From NCBI GenBank assembly GCA_934630445.1, contig CAKTWY010000167.1, positions 1-5,459 on the forward strand: 5,459 nt of DNA, given 5' to 3'. The translations under genes were made by a program, and so were the position numbers. Under the pieces are notes generated by a model. The model searched no databases and had not been told where the DNA came from. It was given only the letters and a program-made list of their open reading frames with translations. Shown in pieces: positions 4,856-5,459 of this stretch. Position 1 is the stretch's first letter. Every line of letters starts with the position of its first letter. The DNA comes from an uncultured Eubacteriales bacterium (lineage in GTDB: Bacteria > Bacillota > Clostridia > Oscillospirales > Butyricicoccaceae).

Positions 4856-5459
4856 ATGTACTTCAGCAAAGACGGCATTATCGAGAGGAAGCTCAGGCAG
4901 TTAAAGCACTTCATTCACGACGATGTGCTCCTCATCCCGCAATGGAGCAGCCGCAGCGCCATCTATTTGGGCGGCAGCGACTACGGCCCGGTCACTGCCG
5001 ATCAAAAGCCCTTTTGCATCGGTGATACCTGGGAGTGCCATGACAATTTTACGCGCTGGTTTGCGGCTGAGATCACGGTTCCGCAGCATTTCGAAGGAAA
5101 GACGCTGGCGCTTGAACTGGAATTCGGCGGCGAAGGCATCGTGCGGGCAAATGGACATATCCTGTCCTCCATCACCTCATATCTCGAGCCGCAGGGCGCC
5201 ACCCGAACGCGGGTACTGCTCGCCCCGCGCGCACAGGCGGGCACACGATATTGTGTAGAGATCGAGGCGCACACAAATTATATGGAATTTAACCGCTACC
5301 GCATGCAGGGCCAGGAGAGTATCCGCTATACAATCCGCATCGCCCAGCTCGTCACGCTGAATGCCGCAGTGGAGAGCTATTGCTTTGACATTCAAACTGC
5401 GCTTGACGCCATGCGTACCCTTCAGAATCCTGCTGAAGCGCTTATGAAAGGCGTTACCA
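4856..5459 (+). CDS. Alpha-mannosidase, GH38-type, N-terminal part (3' end outside window)
   Basis: The frame is open from the ATG at 4856 to the right edge (201 residues; GH38 enzymes are usually about 800-1050). The visible part matches the N-terminal beta-sandwich region that precedes the GH38 catalytic domain. A helical start MYFSKDGIIERKLRQLKHFI (1-20) is followed by CIGDTWECHDNFTRWFAAEITVPQHFEGKTLALELEFGGEGIVRANG (54-100), which corresponds to the family's 'GD.W...D...WFR..V.VP....GK...L......GEG.VY.NG' block. ESYCFDIQTALDAMRTL (173-189) is the helix just before the catalytic domain. No signal peptide is visible, so a cytoplasmic enzyme acting on imported oligosaccharides is likely. The catalytic residues would lie beyond the window and cannot be checked. 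The gene is transcribed divergently from the HAD/kinase operon from its own strong promoter, suggesting co-regulation. A different sugar hydrolase with the same N-terminal domain is the main alternative. Confidence 0.85.
   Translation, partial: MYFSKDGIIERKLRQLKHFIHDDVLLIPQWSSRSAIYLGGSDYGPVTADQKPFCIGDTWECHDNFTRWFAAEITVPQHFEGKTLALELEFGGEGIVRANGHILSSITSYLEPQGATRTRVLLAPRAQAGTRYCVEIEAHTNYMEFNRYRMQGQESIRYTIRIAQLVTLNAAVESYCFDIQTALDAMRTLQNPAEALMKGVT

Overview
The window looks like a carbohydrate-utilisation locus from a Gram-positive, Firmicutes/Clostridia-type bacterium. The grounds are strong AGGAGG-type ribosome binding sites, near-consensus TTGACA/TATAAT-type promoters with 17-nt spacers, a GntR-LacI chimeric regulator of the AraR type (common in Firmicutes), and moderately GC-rich coding DNA set against very AT-rich promoter DNA. 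The genus cannot be told from the sequence alone.

Layout, left to right. (1) Positions 1-299 (+) hold the C-terminal end of a LacI/GalR-type sugar-binding regulator, cut by the window edge. (2) Positions 300-511 lie between two convergent genes and hold a perfect 20-bp bidirectional terminator (330-382) plus a second, long-looped inverted repeat (404-469). (3) Positions 512-1636 (-) encode a complete GntR-type regulator with a LacI-like effector domain. It has its own excellent promoter, and a palindrome that looks like an autoregulatory operator covers the -10 box. (4) Positions 4577-1748 (-) are a tight three-gene operon: a HAD phosphatase, then a protein with a deoxyhypusine-synthase-like fold but no deoxyhypusine synthase active-site lysine, then a PfkB sugar kinase resembling the heptose-7-phosphate kinase half of HldE/RfaE. 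The genes are spaced by 12 nt and then overlap by 11 nt, each with a clear ribosome binding site. (5) Positions 4578-4855 are a divergent, AT-rich promoter region with one consensus-quality promoter facing each way. (6) Positions 4856-5459 (+) encode the N-terminal 201 residues of a GH38-type alpha-mannosidase, cut by the right edge.

How they may work together (inference): the alpha-mannosidase probably releases a sugar from an alpha-mannoside. The RfaE-like kinase and HAD phosphatase form a kinase/phosphatase pair like that in nucleotide-heptose precursor synthesis, and the DHS-like protein would add an uncharacterised, possibly NAD-dependent step. One or both flanking regulators would sense a sugar or sugar phosphate. 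The HAD + DHS-like + RfaE-like kinase cassette is the part of the window most likely to represent an undescribed pathway.
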